DNA of 64,000 bases from Distichodus sexfasciatus (Eukaryota > Chordata > Actinopteri > Characiformes > Distichodontidae): positions 1,552,450-1,616,449 of the forward strand of contig JAVGVS010000012.1 in the NCBI GenBank assembly GCA_032718565.1, read 5' to 3'. Position numbers and translations under genes: made by a program. This document shows positions 50,474 through 60,730 of the stretch, one piece after another. The notes below the pieces were generated by a model, which was given only the letters and a program-made list of their open reading frames with translations, did not search any database and was not told the origin of the DNA. Each line of letters starts with the position of its first letter. Positions within the stretch are counted from its first letter, which is position 1.

Positions 50474-51722
50474 TTGGCAGTTGGATGGAGTTGAGAGAGC
50501 GCCAGTGCTGAATCAGTGTTTTCTCCCTGTGTTAAGGTCAGAATCTGTCTCTCTATAGGCAAACAAGAGAGTTACACACTATAGCTGGTGCGACTACTCC
50601 ACCTGCAGGCCCCAGGCCACACAAATCCAAAGTGTGTGTGTGTTATGCAAAAATACTTATTCTGAGTTCGTGAACTGGTGAAAAAGTAATCTTAATCCTC
50701 AGTATCTAATGAGTTAAGACACTATAAAAAGACAAATGGTAAAATCAGAAGTTTCAGACTGTTAAAAATGCATTTTCTCTCCATGGATAACCTTTTTACC
50801 CCACCATAAACATACTACTAGACATTAGCATATAAATGTGTTGAATGACTTGGTGTTTAAGTTTCTAATAACATCTAATGGAACAGTTACACATTTGAGG
50901 CAGAAGTTCATTTTTCCAAAAAGTTCTCTGCTTATTTCATTACATGTATTTATAAATTACACAGTCAATTGTATTATATCACATTCACTAAAAAGTAGGA
51001 AATATGTTGTTTTTAGAATATTCTAGAGGGTGGTGAGTGAGAGGAGAGAATAATCAACCACGTGAATGTTACTGCAAGCACCCAATTATGGCGATGTGAA
51101 TGTGTGATCCTCACCCTGCTTAGCATGGAGGTGGGAGACGGTCATGAATTTTCCTGAACAGTGGTGTGAACTGTAGTACAAGATGGACAAACAGTCTCTG
51201 AGCAGTAGAGTTTTTCTGAAACTTTTAGTTCATTTAGGAGGTGTTAAAACTGTAATATAACTTTTCAAAAGGTCCCAATGTTAAAACTTGAAACAAATAA
51301 GTATATTTTCAAATGTGACCTTTGGATTTAAGTAAATATAATTTATTCCTATACATATATAAACATATACATTAAAAATGCTCATACATAATAGTATAAA
51401 CTTTTCACAGGCTAACCTGTAACCTAGAAGTTAAGGGTGCAGCTCTGCAATTCTGCAACTGTGCTTTTCTGGGTTGAGATGTACAGTAGCCCTGAAGAAA
51501 AATCTATTAACTACCAGTAAAAACTGGCACCTTAAAAAGTGGAACATTTTTTTATAAAAATAGCTACTGAACAAGCACTTAGGTACTGAACTTGTGGGAT
51601 CAGTTATCAGTTAACAGGTTTTGGGATTACCAACAATGTTAAAAAAAATGGTTAAAAAAAATTAAAGCCCTTTTTACATTTGCATTATGTATTATTTTTT
51701 TAAAGTGCTGATAAAACAAACG

Positions 51723-51745
51723 TTATTATTATTATTATTATTATT
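51723..51745. repeat. (TTA)n microsatellite
   Basis: About 7.5 units. Confidence 0.9.
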
Positions 51746-53010
51746 GCCATTTTGCATTGGCAATTGACAAAAACAAAATAACAGATTCAGCATTCAGGTG
51801 TTAATAAGGTTTTCTGAAAATGTGTTTTTTAAAATATCCCACTTAAAAATTAAAAACAAAATTAATATCTTTAGTATTCCTATAGCAGCAGTATAATAAG
51901 CAGTGTTGTAATATAAACATACAAATACAGGCCTAGAAAGACATGTTGAATTTTCTAGTGCTGAGTGGCTAAAATCTTTAAAGTAATTTGAGGGCACCAT
52001 TCACTCCAAATGCAACTGGATTTTGGAAATCTTCCGTAGTATCTGATGAAACTGTCCATGTAAAGTGGAAGTATCTTATCACACAGGCTGGAATTTCACA
52101 ACGTGCTGTATTTTAATACTTGTGCGATTAAACTTGCTCTCTTTTGAATGACACTTCCTTTTCACAGTTCCCCCTTGGTGGCTCAATATCCTCTTTTCTG
52201 ACAGAAACTGTTAACTTACAGGACACAGAACAACAGTGAGATGGCCATGATCAGGAAGGCCTGGTTGCAGCTAACCCCGCTGTGGCTGCGAAGAGCCATC
52301 TCCGGTACGATTTCACACAGCCCGCAATGCTTACAGTGCTTCATTCATGAAATCGGACATGACTAATGGCTGAAAATGGCACCAGGACGCAGTTGCAAAG
52401 TCATCAGGGTCTGTCTCAAAAGATTTTTATGGCTCTAACAGACGGGTAACCGTTACTGGGTCGCACGCACCGCAGAGTGATGAAATGCTGGAGTTTCGCT
52501 GAATTTTTAAAACTTTCTTTTAAGTGGAACTAGTGTGTAATGAGACCGGTTAAGACTGTTTAAGATAAGATCAATTTAAAGGTTGAGATCAGAAAGATAA
52601 TGTGTAATCTCATAAATAAGCAAAAAAAAAAAATTGCAGAATTATTTTGTAATCCCACAATTTAAGGATGCACAATGTATCGCTTCAGTATCGTCATTGC
52701 TACATGAAATCAAAATAACATTTTTGTTGCGCTATACAAAAGACAATTCTAATCTTTCTTCACTTATGTACAAGTCTGTTTGATCTATAGTGTTCTTTTT
52801 TTTTTTTTAGTAAAAAAGGACAAAAAAAAGCCAGCTAAAAAGTAGATTTTGACAATAAAACATTTATTGTATATGATATGAGATAGTACTAAAATGATAA
52901 CTCATGGATCCAAAATGCATCAATTTTGTCAGTCAAAAGGTTGAAGAACGTGTGTAGGTGCACCGCCCTGATGCAGTCATGTTCAGGGCATACAAAGTTT
53001 GCAAGTCAAA

Positions 53011-53310
53011 CTTCTCACAGCGAGAAGGTCCTGGCACACGTGAGGCTGTGTGGAGTTTGCATGGAGATTTCTCCGCGTGATCCGGTTTCCTCCCACGGTC
53101 CAAAAGCGTGCACTATAGGTTAATTGGCAAATCTAAATTGGCCCCGTAAAGGAGTAAATTTGAGTGTGATAGTGTGTGTGCCCTGCGGTGTGTTGGCGCC
53201 TGCCCAGGTTTGTTACCTCCCTTGTGCCCGCAGTTTCCGGGATAGACCCCAGTCCCCCCGAGACCCCAGTTGGGATTAAACGGTTTGGATAATAAATGAA
53301 TGAATGAATG
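53011..53310 (+). mobile_element. family C repeat copy
   Basis: CTTCTCACAGCGAGAAGGTCC, TGTGTGGAGTTTGCATGGAG, GGTTTCCTCCCACGGTCC, TAGGTTAATTGGCAAATCTA and the tail GGATAATAAATGAATGAATG follow the order of the 31.9-kb copy. The first 35 or so bases of the head are lost. Confidence 0.85.
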
Positions 53311-53477
53311 CTAATGGGCAGTCAACTCTGTAAACCTAAAAGGCAAATATACTTGGGAGATGATAAACTGTAAGCAAGTTTTCGCCCCCCTCACATCCCC
53401 AAAAGCTCGTTTTAGCCAGGCTAGCATTGGCTGGCTTAGCTAATGTGTGAAATAGGCTAATTTAAGGAGAGGGACAG

Positions 53478-53535
53478 AGACTGCCCCTGTAATTAGGAAA
53501 CTGAAGTTTTGTTAATGCCGTAAATGTCAATGACG
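53478..53535 (+). mobile_element. SINE family B tail fragment
   Basis: ACTGCCCCTGTAATTAGGAA, then GTTAATGCCGTAAATGTC. Only the 3' part is present. Confidence 0.6.
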
Positions 53536-53659
53536 GAAGTATAACTACTTATCAGCAGCTAAAACTATGAAAGACAGAAAATACTAAAATGTGGCTAAAG
53601 CATTTTTGTCTATAGACTATGACTAAAGCAGCTGTCAAAATACACACCGACATTATATT

Positions 53660-53848
53660 GACATTTACAGCCTGTAGCAGAGCCTCTTATGCAGATTGGC
53701 TTCTGTTTTTCTCCAATTAAAAGCACCGACTCTCTGGAGCAACTTGGAGTCGCTCAGGGGCCCAACAGTATTTTATAGACCCTGCTGGAATGCAAACTCC
53801 GAGTCAATTTTCCAGTTTCTCAAACCACTGTACCACCACCCCCATGTA
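53660..53848 (-). mobile_element. SINE family B copy 8
   Basis: ACATTTACAGCCTGTAGCAG is the tail complement. CTGGAGCAACTTGGAGTCGC, CTCAGGGGCCCAACAG and CAAACCACTGTACCACCACC complete body and head. It faces the fragment at 53478-53535 tail to tail. Confidence 0.7.
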
Positions 53849-54118
53849 ATTTACTTGATTTTAGGTATTTTGGATAAAGTTCAAGAAAGGTCTACTTGTG
53901 CTCAGAAAAAGGGCATCAGAGCTTAAAGTTATATTTCAGCGTTTTACAGTTTTATTGCTTTTTTTTTTTAAGATTCACTCTGGACCAAAATCACACCAAT
54001 TATTATAGAATGATTAACTCTTTCCAAACAGAATCGTCATTCGATTTTTAAAAAATAGTTTTTTAATACTGAATGAAAAATATCACAATGCCAAATCCCC
54101 AATAGCATGCAACCCTAA

Positions 54119-55097
54119 CCTACAAACACGTCTAGAAATCAAGACCTATAGTTGTCTAAATCATTAACTGGAAAACTAATTGTCTCATATTCTCGCTATC
54201 TTGTTTCTCCTCCATCAGGTCGTTTCAACAGGCTGCTCCTACTATCTCAGCCTCCCTCACTCTCTCAGGCCACAGTACAGGAAGCCTCTGGGCGGGCATG
54301 ATTGCCAGGGCCCCCTGAATTCTGCCCTTTGACAACAGCATGCCTCAGAGTGCCGATTAGATTACAGGCCGTGAAGTGAGCCTAACGGGTTGTTTTCCTC
54401 TCAGTTTCGTAAGAACAAACGTTGAAAGGGGTGGGAGAGGGAAAACAGCCGAACAGGCGTAAATTCCCTGGGTCGCGGGGTCACGGCCCGCCAGACATGA
54501 AGCACAGAAGGTGCGTCTTTACACTTCACCTAAATCAGAGTGGAACATATCAGCACAAGCGCTAGTGTTAGCAAGCTGGTAGTTTGTGTGTGTGTGAGAG
54601 AGTGTGTGATGACAGCTGGTATGAAGAAGAACAGCAAGGTCACGCAGGACTGAGCAGAGGCTTGTCTAGCTGGACAGAGGCTAAAGGTGATCACTGACTC
54701 ACTGCCATGCTGGTGTGAGCTGACAGCAAGAGGCTTTAAAGCTCTGGATGTAAACTCAAGACTAGGGAAGATGGATGGCGAGAAATATTTTAAACTTACA
54801 CATCACCAGAACTCTAACTACTGTCTGAAAGAACCGGGGGGTTAATGAAGACAGTGTAAAAAATCAGTTCCCAATGCCTAATTTAAGAATTTTGATTCCA
54901 TTTGGTCAAGCCCTTTCTGTGCTAGGCCACTATGTAAAAGCAGTAAAAACTAAGAAAGTAGATTTTATGTTGGTGGTTATACGTAAAAACTGACTTGAAA
55001 CTAACATTTTACATATTTAACAATCTTTATATATGTAAAACATCTGTTATAGAAAAAAGTAATAAAATATTATTACTAAGTACCTTATAAGCGTTTT
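54119..55097. other. intergenic DNA with a GC-richer block
   Basis: The block 54200-54520 is non-repetitive, with clustered CpGs near 54410-54500, and is a candidate conserved element. No exon recognised. Confidence 0.4.
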
Positions 55098-55231
55098 GGA
55101 ACAGTTGGTAGCATAACGGTAAGAGCATTTGCCCCGTGATCAGAAGGTTGCCGGTTGAAATCCCAGACCGATAAAGGTACCACTGAGGTACTCATGAGCA
55201 TGGCACCGTCCCCAAGCACTCATCCCAGGCA
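55098..55231 (+). mobile_element. SINE family A copy 6, 3'-truncated
   Basis: GGAACAGTTGGTAGCATAACGG head, box B decayed to GGTTGAAATCC, then AAAGGTACCACTGAGGTACT and CCCAAGCACT. The copy stops about 110 bp short of the family 3' end. Confidence 0.8.
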
Positions 55232-55273
55232 TGATTTATGGAGGAGTAACAGCACGTTTTAATATATTTTTAT

Positions 55274-55738
55274 CAGGGATGCACCGATCCGATATCGGCC
55301 TGATAATGACTCAAATCGCTGGATCGGGTATCGGTGGCACTGAGCCGATCTCTGGAGCCAATATGTAAATGAACCCGATAAAAACACTGTTCTTATTATT
55401 AGCACTTTTATACTATATAAAGCTTAAAAAAGAATAGATTTCTACAGTTTTTTAAATCAGAAATGGACTAATTTCAAGATTGTATCAGTACATCAAACTA
55501 TGACAAATCTCAGCAGTACAGGACGTTCTGAACGCAACAACATAATGCATGTATGGCCAACTTCTACACAAACACTATAATAAGCCTATAAACAAAAGTA
55601 AAGAAAATGCCCCAAATTCTCTTAGGGTTGTAAAGGTTAAAAACTGGTATGGGATCGGTACTCAGGATCGGCCAATAGCCAAAGCCTAATTATCGGTTTC
55701 GGTATCAAAACTGAAAAAGTTGGATCAGTGCATCTCTA
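55274..55738. mobile_element. hAT-like MITE, family 4, intact target duplication
   Basis: The left end CAGGGATGCACCGATCCGAT and the right end TTGGATCAGTGCATCTCTA form inverted repeats. Inside lie paired GATCGG/TATCGG strings. The octamer ATTTTTAT occurs exactly at 55266-55273 and 55739-55746, the 8-bp duplication of a hAT insertion. No coding frame, so non-autonomous. Confidence 0.92.
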
Positions 55739-55746
55739 ATTTTTAT

Positions 55747-56929
55747 AAAAAGATAAATTATCGGTCGGTGTCTATTAGCCCAACTAAAAAAATATCTGCT
55801 TATAGCAAGAGAGAGGAGAAGAGAATGAGAAATTAAGTGTTACATCTGCACTTGTCTGCTTTAACAGTTCATAGGTTTCAACTCAGTTCAGTTTGTGGTT
55901 GGCTAAATGGTCTCAATTAGCTGCCACCTTATATCTGATTGTAGGATTCAGGAGAACACTTTCCTCCAGATTAAAACTCTAGATGGGATGGCGACTGGTC
56001 AATTATAGATGCTTGTGAGCTCATAAATACAGAACTGGACAGTCACTTTTCTTCTCCAGTTCAGTAGTTGGCTCACAAACATTGATAAATACTAAACTGG
56101 AGAAGAAAAGTGACTGTCCGGTTCACAAATACCGCACTCGTCAGTAAACAGACACTGAACAAACAGTTAATAGTATTCTCCAGGCCCATTCAACCTCTGC
56201 TTTATCTTGCACTGAAATTCCTGGAACTATGTATCTCAGAGAAAACCATCATAAAACTCTCCATTTTAACACACAAATACACAAATAGTTTGGTGCCAAG
56301 CAAAAAAAAAAGCAAATGGCTGTTACTGATCTTTTTCTTCAAATGTAAGAATCTATTAAAGATTTGCCAATGTTGACAGTTCTTTGCAAAAGCATGACTA
56401 AAAATGTTTAGTGCCAAGAACAAACCACAATTACAGCACATGTAGCTACTGCTTACTGTAACCAGGCCGTTAAAGGTTGGACCAAACAATGTGTTTTGGG
56501 GGAAGCCTTGCAAATTAGGGGAATACATTAGAGGAAGTGGGTCTTTGTGTTATGTGTGCGTGTCGTTGGGGGCCTGCTCAACAGATAGCCGTTGTCATTC
56601 TTAGAAGAGAAAACCCTGGAGAGGTGGGGTTTGCGATAGAGTAAGGAGATTGTGGTTTGGCAGCTAACTCTAGCTCTTATTCTCACTGTAACATTCTCCC
56701 TTTCTCACTGTCAAAAAGTTACCGTTTAACTCCTTCATTGACACTGTACATGTCAGATTGACACTTCTTTCTAGTTTCTCTGAAAAGACCCTCCTTGGAA
56801 AAACTTTGCAGTTATACTACAAGATCGCTTTGTCCAAGCAGTTCATACAACCAAATTTAAGCCCTCGGAGGTGATGGTATCTTCAAATATAGATAGTTTA
56901 GTTTTCCCTTCAATAAAATATGAATGGGA
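55747..56929. other. intergenic DNA with a strong hairpin
   Basis: Contains the inverted repeat listed next. Nothing else is firm. Confidence 0.45.
56037..56119. repeat. near-perfect inverted repeat (hairpin)
   Basis: The left arm 56037-56065 (GGACAGTCACTTTTCTTCTC then CAGTTCAGT) is the reverse complement of 56091-56119 with one mismatch in 29. The centre, 56066-56090, is 25 bp. Outer flanks add a few more pairs (GAACT with GGTTC). Confidence 0.9.
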
Positions 56930-57240
56930 TTTATGAAACCCACAATATTTAATCTTTACAAAAATAGCATTATTTATCTCTCCTTACAAAGAAGGGTGTT
57001 TTCTACTACCAGGTGTTTCTGATTTGTGTTTAATTCGCAGAAGTGGATTCTGATGGTAATTGGAGGATGAAGTCTACCTTGGCCAAGATGGAAGCAAGAA
57101 TCTATGAACGTGAAATAACTTCACCATAGTTAGCTTTTTTTGTAGTGTAGCTAACTATATAAAACCATAGCTCTGCTGTAACTTAGCTACTTTTAGTCAC
57201 AAGTAGCTTGTAGTTTCAAAAGCTACCATTTAAAAGAAAA
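56930..57240. mobile_element. hAT-like family 1 copy 3
   Basis: TTTTCTACTACCAGGTGTTTCTG, GAGGATGAAGTCTACCTTGG and CAAGATGGAAGCAAGAATCT match copy 1 (7742-7910) in order. The right part is rich in GTAGCTAA/TTAGCTAC and ends AAAGCTACCATTTAAAAG. Left border unclear. Copy 3 lacks the small foldback insert. Confidence 0.6.
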
Positions 57241-57529
57241 AAACAAGGACGCTAGTAGAAAAAATTTAAATAAATGTAAAATGTGATTCCTTCCAACGTT
57301 TAAATACAGATATTTGCTTGGACATTCTGAGTAATCACTTCAGATCATTTCAAGAACGGCAGAATGAGAAACGAAAATATTGTGGACATTTATTATTCAT
57401 ATCATGCACAACCCACAGTTACTACTGAATAGTTGCTCCATAATTTATATTGTATAGGACACTGGGTCAACATTTAATACACCAGAAGGTCAAAAGAAAA
57501 TTTAATGCATTTAGCAAAGGCTTTCAGAC
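57241..57529. other. possible unnamed dispersed repeat
   Basis: CAGATATTTGCTTGGACATTCT (57308) recurs at 59325, and ATGCACAACCCACAGTTACT (57404) recurs at 58131. The order suggests a dispersed repeat of undefined length. Confidence 0.35.
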
Positions 57530-57691
57530 TTACCACTGTGGTACTCATAAGCAACCGTCCCATCCCTAAGCACTGCTCACCGGTCTAACATCCTGCCCAC
57601 TGCTCCCTCCAGGATGGGTAAAATACAGAAGTCACATTCCATTGTCGTGCGCTGTGTGCTGTGTTCACAATGACAAATATTCACTCACTCA
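57530..57691 (+). mobile_element. SINE family A copy 7, 5'-truncated
   Basis: TACCACTGTGGTACTCATAAGC, CCCTAAGCACTGCTCACC, AGGATGGGTAAAATACAGAAG and the tail GTTCACAATGACAAATATTC. The tRNA-like head is missing. Confidence 0.8.
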
Positions 57692-59583
57692 TATAAATGT
57701 ATTGATACAATGCAGATGGACCATGATACAGTACTGGGACCGGACCCATTTAACTTGGAATTATATATGTAGTAGACCATCTCATTGGACATCACATAAT
57801 GAAGGAAGAATGTTTCACTACTGTGTCAACACTTCAGTGCGGAGAACAACAACATAACACAAACTGTACACACTAACTGACGAGCAGTAATCTATTATAA
57901 AGTGTATCATAATAAAAATATTCAAGCGTAATACTAGAGATCATGAGCCAACGATTGCCATCATTAAGTCATTCCAAACTATGCAGAATGGATAGGATTA
58001 GTGTAGACAAATTTACACATAAATGAAGAACTGCAGAATAAGAAACAAAAATATGAAATCACATAGGGAAATGTTTATAGAACGTGCTAACAAAACTTCA
58101 TATTTTAGACATTTATTAATGTCTCAGTTATGCACAACCCACAGTTACTAAAAATACAAATATTTTTACATTAGGTAATCTACATTCTTGTGAATATATG
58201 AAGAGGTAAGCTTGATGCAAGCTGAGAGAGAAAGAGGAACATCTTAGCATGTGTTTTGTGTGAATGCATGTAATCAAGTGTAGTAGCACAAACTTGTGCA
58301 GTTGTGGAGGTGTAAACTGCACCCACAGCGCTGTGTGAGGGGCCCACTCTCCCACCACATCCTCTACGGCCATCGCTGTCTCCTCTCACTTTCAGCCTAT
58401 TGAGCCTCACACAGCGCACACTCTCCGCCAAGAGGAAGAGAACACGCTGTGAGAGTCGCCTTTAAAACCTCAATGATTTTTTTAAAGCAGCCTGAAGTCA
58501 TTCATTTGGCAAAAATTCAGTTTTAGTGTTTTTTTCTTAGAGATAGTGTACTGCTACAACCCAAAATTCTTAATGCCTGGTTTGTTAAGTGTGTAAAATG
58601 AATGTATGACTCCATAAGATTTTTTTTTTTTTTTGTAAAAAATGAACCATTATGTAATTAACTACAAAAGTGCATCATTCCCAATAAGGCAGACATTGAT
58701 CAAAAATGTCAAAGTTGAGGCTAGAACTAGAAGAATCTTGATGCAGAACATCTAAATCAGTTATGCTGATAACAATCTGAAAAGCAGAACGTTGTGTTCA
58801 ATAACGAATTACAGTTTGATTCAAAAGGGTACTGCTACGCTTTGGTACAATGGATTTTTGTGATCCATGATCCAAGACAATCATCCCATCAAAATGCAGA
58901 ACAAATGCCAACCTTGTGCTAAACAGTAAGCGCATGAAAGAGCCTTACCTGAAGCAAAATAGTCCAAGGCCTAGGCCTATATGGTCGTCATAGTTCAGTC
59001 AGACATTAAATTTCAAACATTAAATTGGGGCTGACTGGGTGGTTCACCATCGGGGTACACAACATTTCCAATCAACTGTTAATGAAACACTGAGTGTAAC
59101 CTTTAGTCTAATTATCAGAAAGAACAATTCTATTCATCAATCATTCTGAGGGAGAAAATAAAGGTAAGGTAGACATTCAAAAATTCTTAATTTTACTTTT
59201 ATTGAGTGCTTTAGCACCACTACCCTTTTGTCTCAGACAGTTAGATGTCAAATCACGTTGGGCGAATGCCGTTTGCTCATTCTTTTTCTTTAATAAAATG
59301 TCATTGCTTGCAATATTACATACAGATATTCGCTTGGACATTCTAACTAATTATGCAGATCATCAGCGGCAACTCATAAACACTGCAAACACATGGAGGG
59401 CTTTGTAAATCTGACAAACAACCAGATATGCCGTAACGCAGTGGTGATGTTTCTTATGGCATGCTAAGATGCTCATATGTATTAAAGTTTTGTCCAGATT
59501 GAAAAACATTCATGGCTGGACTTACCTCGTGTGGAGACAAAAGTAAGAAAGGCACAGCACATATCACAACGAACTAATACTTA
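57692..59583. other. intergenic DNA or intron, nothing firm
   Basis: Includes the second copies of the unnamed repeat (about 58028-58150 and 59316-59360) and a poly-T run at 58620-58634. If the minus-strand promoter at about 60 kb is real, this would be its intron or further exons, none of which I could recognise. Confidence 0.35.
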
Positions 59584-59609
59584 AAACAAACAAACAAACA
59601 AACAAACAA
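59584..59609. repeat. (AAAC)n microsatellite
   Basis: About six CAAA units. On the minus strand it is pyrimidine-poor GTTT sequence. Confidence 0.9.
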
Positions 59610-59650
59610 CAACACTCATAATAATTTTACCCCATAAAAATAGGCCCTAC

Positions 59651-59698
59651 CTCCACCTCGTCTTCTTTGCTGCAAGCTCCTCAACGACATCCTTGAAA
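59651..59698 (-). CDS. tentative coding exon of an unidentified gene
   Basis: On the minus strand this 48-nt segment is bounded by CCAG (acceptor side) and GTAGGG (donor side). If joined to an ATG-containing first exon at 59930-59917 (ATGGCGGTAACGCG, followed by GTACAT), the reading frame is open and gives MAVTRFKDVVEELAAKKTRW and on. I do not recognise this sequence, and no third exon was found. The junctions were chosen because they keep a frame open, so the model could well be wrong. Confidence 0.2.
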
Positions 59699-59879
59699 CT
59701 GGTTACTGTGAGTTATATCCAAGAGTATAACCCAAAATGTGTCCAAAAAAAATAAATGAACTTTAATTCAGAAATAAAATATTACGTTTGTTAGATGTGG
59801 AGGAATTACTAAAAATATTTTATTTAACACAGTGGCGAAAAATACACAAACTATATAAAGCTATTTTAAACTGTTTTAT

Positions 59880-60280
59880 TAAACGAGCGAACAGCTCAAT
59901 TCATTAAAGAATGTACCGCGTTACCGCCATGTTGGAGTGACGTAACTATCGCGAGAAAAAAAGCCCAGGTAGAGAACTCCACTTTTGTTGTTATTTTTCT
60001 AATCGAATACTCTTATTTCCGAGTTTCCAGTTGTTATTGAATGAGGACGGAGTGTCTAACATGTTGCATGGGTTTAGCAAAGTTGTAACTATCCCCAGCA
60101 CTTTAATTAGTGGGATAATCTACTGCAGATGATGGAGATTTTACCAGTCTTCCTCCGCGCTTCAGGTGGTCGATTTGGTGTTTGCTTTCTCGCACTTACC
60201 AGGCAAAAACAACAACTCGTAATTATTCACTTTCATCATCATAAGAAACACACCCAGCCCAATTGGCGTCTCGTTTTTAA
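59880..60280 (-). promoter_or_regulatory. CpG-containing housekeeping-type promoter candidate
   Basis: On the minus strand the segment holds TCTCGCGATA (59947-59956, close to the TCTCGCGAGA promoter motif), TTACGTCA (59938-59945, CRE-like) and AACATGGCGG (59924-59933). The last is a YY1 site of the kind that overlaps translation starts, with a good Kozak context. CpGs are common here and rare in the flanks. It may fire in both directions. The gene is not identified. Confidence 0.45.
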
Positions 60281-60387
60281 AGCTTTATTATTTCTCTCGT
60301 TTCAGTAAGAAACTTACAAATGTTAAATTAAGCGACCTTTGAGCCTACTTCCGGTATACAATTGTGATAACTATAAATATTATGATT

Positions 60388-60630
60388 GGATGGTGGTGTA
60401 GGGGCCCCCTGATCAGAAGGTTGAGAGTTCGAATCCCAGAAAAATCCCGGTAAGGTTACCACTGAGGTACTCATGAGCAACCTACCGTCCCTAAGCACTG
60501 CTCCCCGGGCTAACATGCTGCTGTCCACTGCTCCCTCCCGGATGGGTGAAATGCAGGGGTCTCATTTCATTGTGGTGCACTGTGTGCTGTGCTGTGTTCA
60601 CTATGACCAGTAATCACTCGCTTTCACTTA
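60388..60630 (+). mobile_element. SINE family A copy 8
   Basis: Box B region GAGTTCGAATCCC, then GGTTACCACTGAGGTACTCA, CCCTAAGCACTGCTCCCCGG, GGATGGGTGAAATGCAGGGG and a tail ending CACTCGCTTTCACTTA. The head is partly rearranged. Confidence 0.85.
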
Positions 60631-60730
60631 GTGGCTTAGATGTCTGCTCCAGGGCAAACTCCCTGTAATTAGGAAATGAAAGTTGCTTTGAATAAAGAGC
60701 TGCTACTAATGAATGCCATAAATGTCTTGT
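60631..60730 (+). mobile_element. SINE family B tail directly after SINE A
   Basis: CTCCAGGGCAAACTCCCTGT, AATTAGGAAATGAAAGTTGC and TTTGAATAAAGAGCTGC are the family-B 3' half. It starts exactly where SINE A copy 8 ends, so either one inserted into the other or this is a chimaera. Confidence 0.7.

Larger units (their letters stand above)
49853..52661. other. intergenic DNA, no gene seen
   Basis: AT-rich apart from 50420-50540 and the GC-richer block 52150-52510, which is non-repetitive and could be a conserved element. Microsatellites are listed separately. Confidence 0.45.
52662..54118. mobile_element. composite hAT-like element with nested repeats
   Basis: The left end TTAAGGATGCACAATGTATCG and the right end CAATAGCATGCAACCCTAA are inverted versions of one hAT-type terminus (TTAGGGATGCAC). 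The flanks CCCACAAT and CCTACAAA agree at 6 of 8 positions, as expected of an old target duplication. The roughly 1.46-kb span is inflated by a family-C repeat at 53011-53310 and family-B SINE pieces at 53478-53535 and 53660-53848. No transposase frame seen. Confidence 0.55.

Noticed and set aside
59480..59580. third exon of the unidentified 60-kb gene (TTCGTTGTG to CACACGAG, then GTAAGT)
   Set aside because: The donor looks good, but joining to the 59651-59698 exon in its preferred frame gives an immediate stop. Another frame stays open but rests on nothing else.
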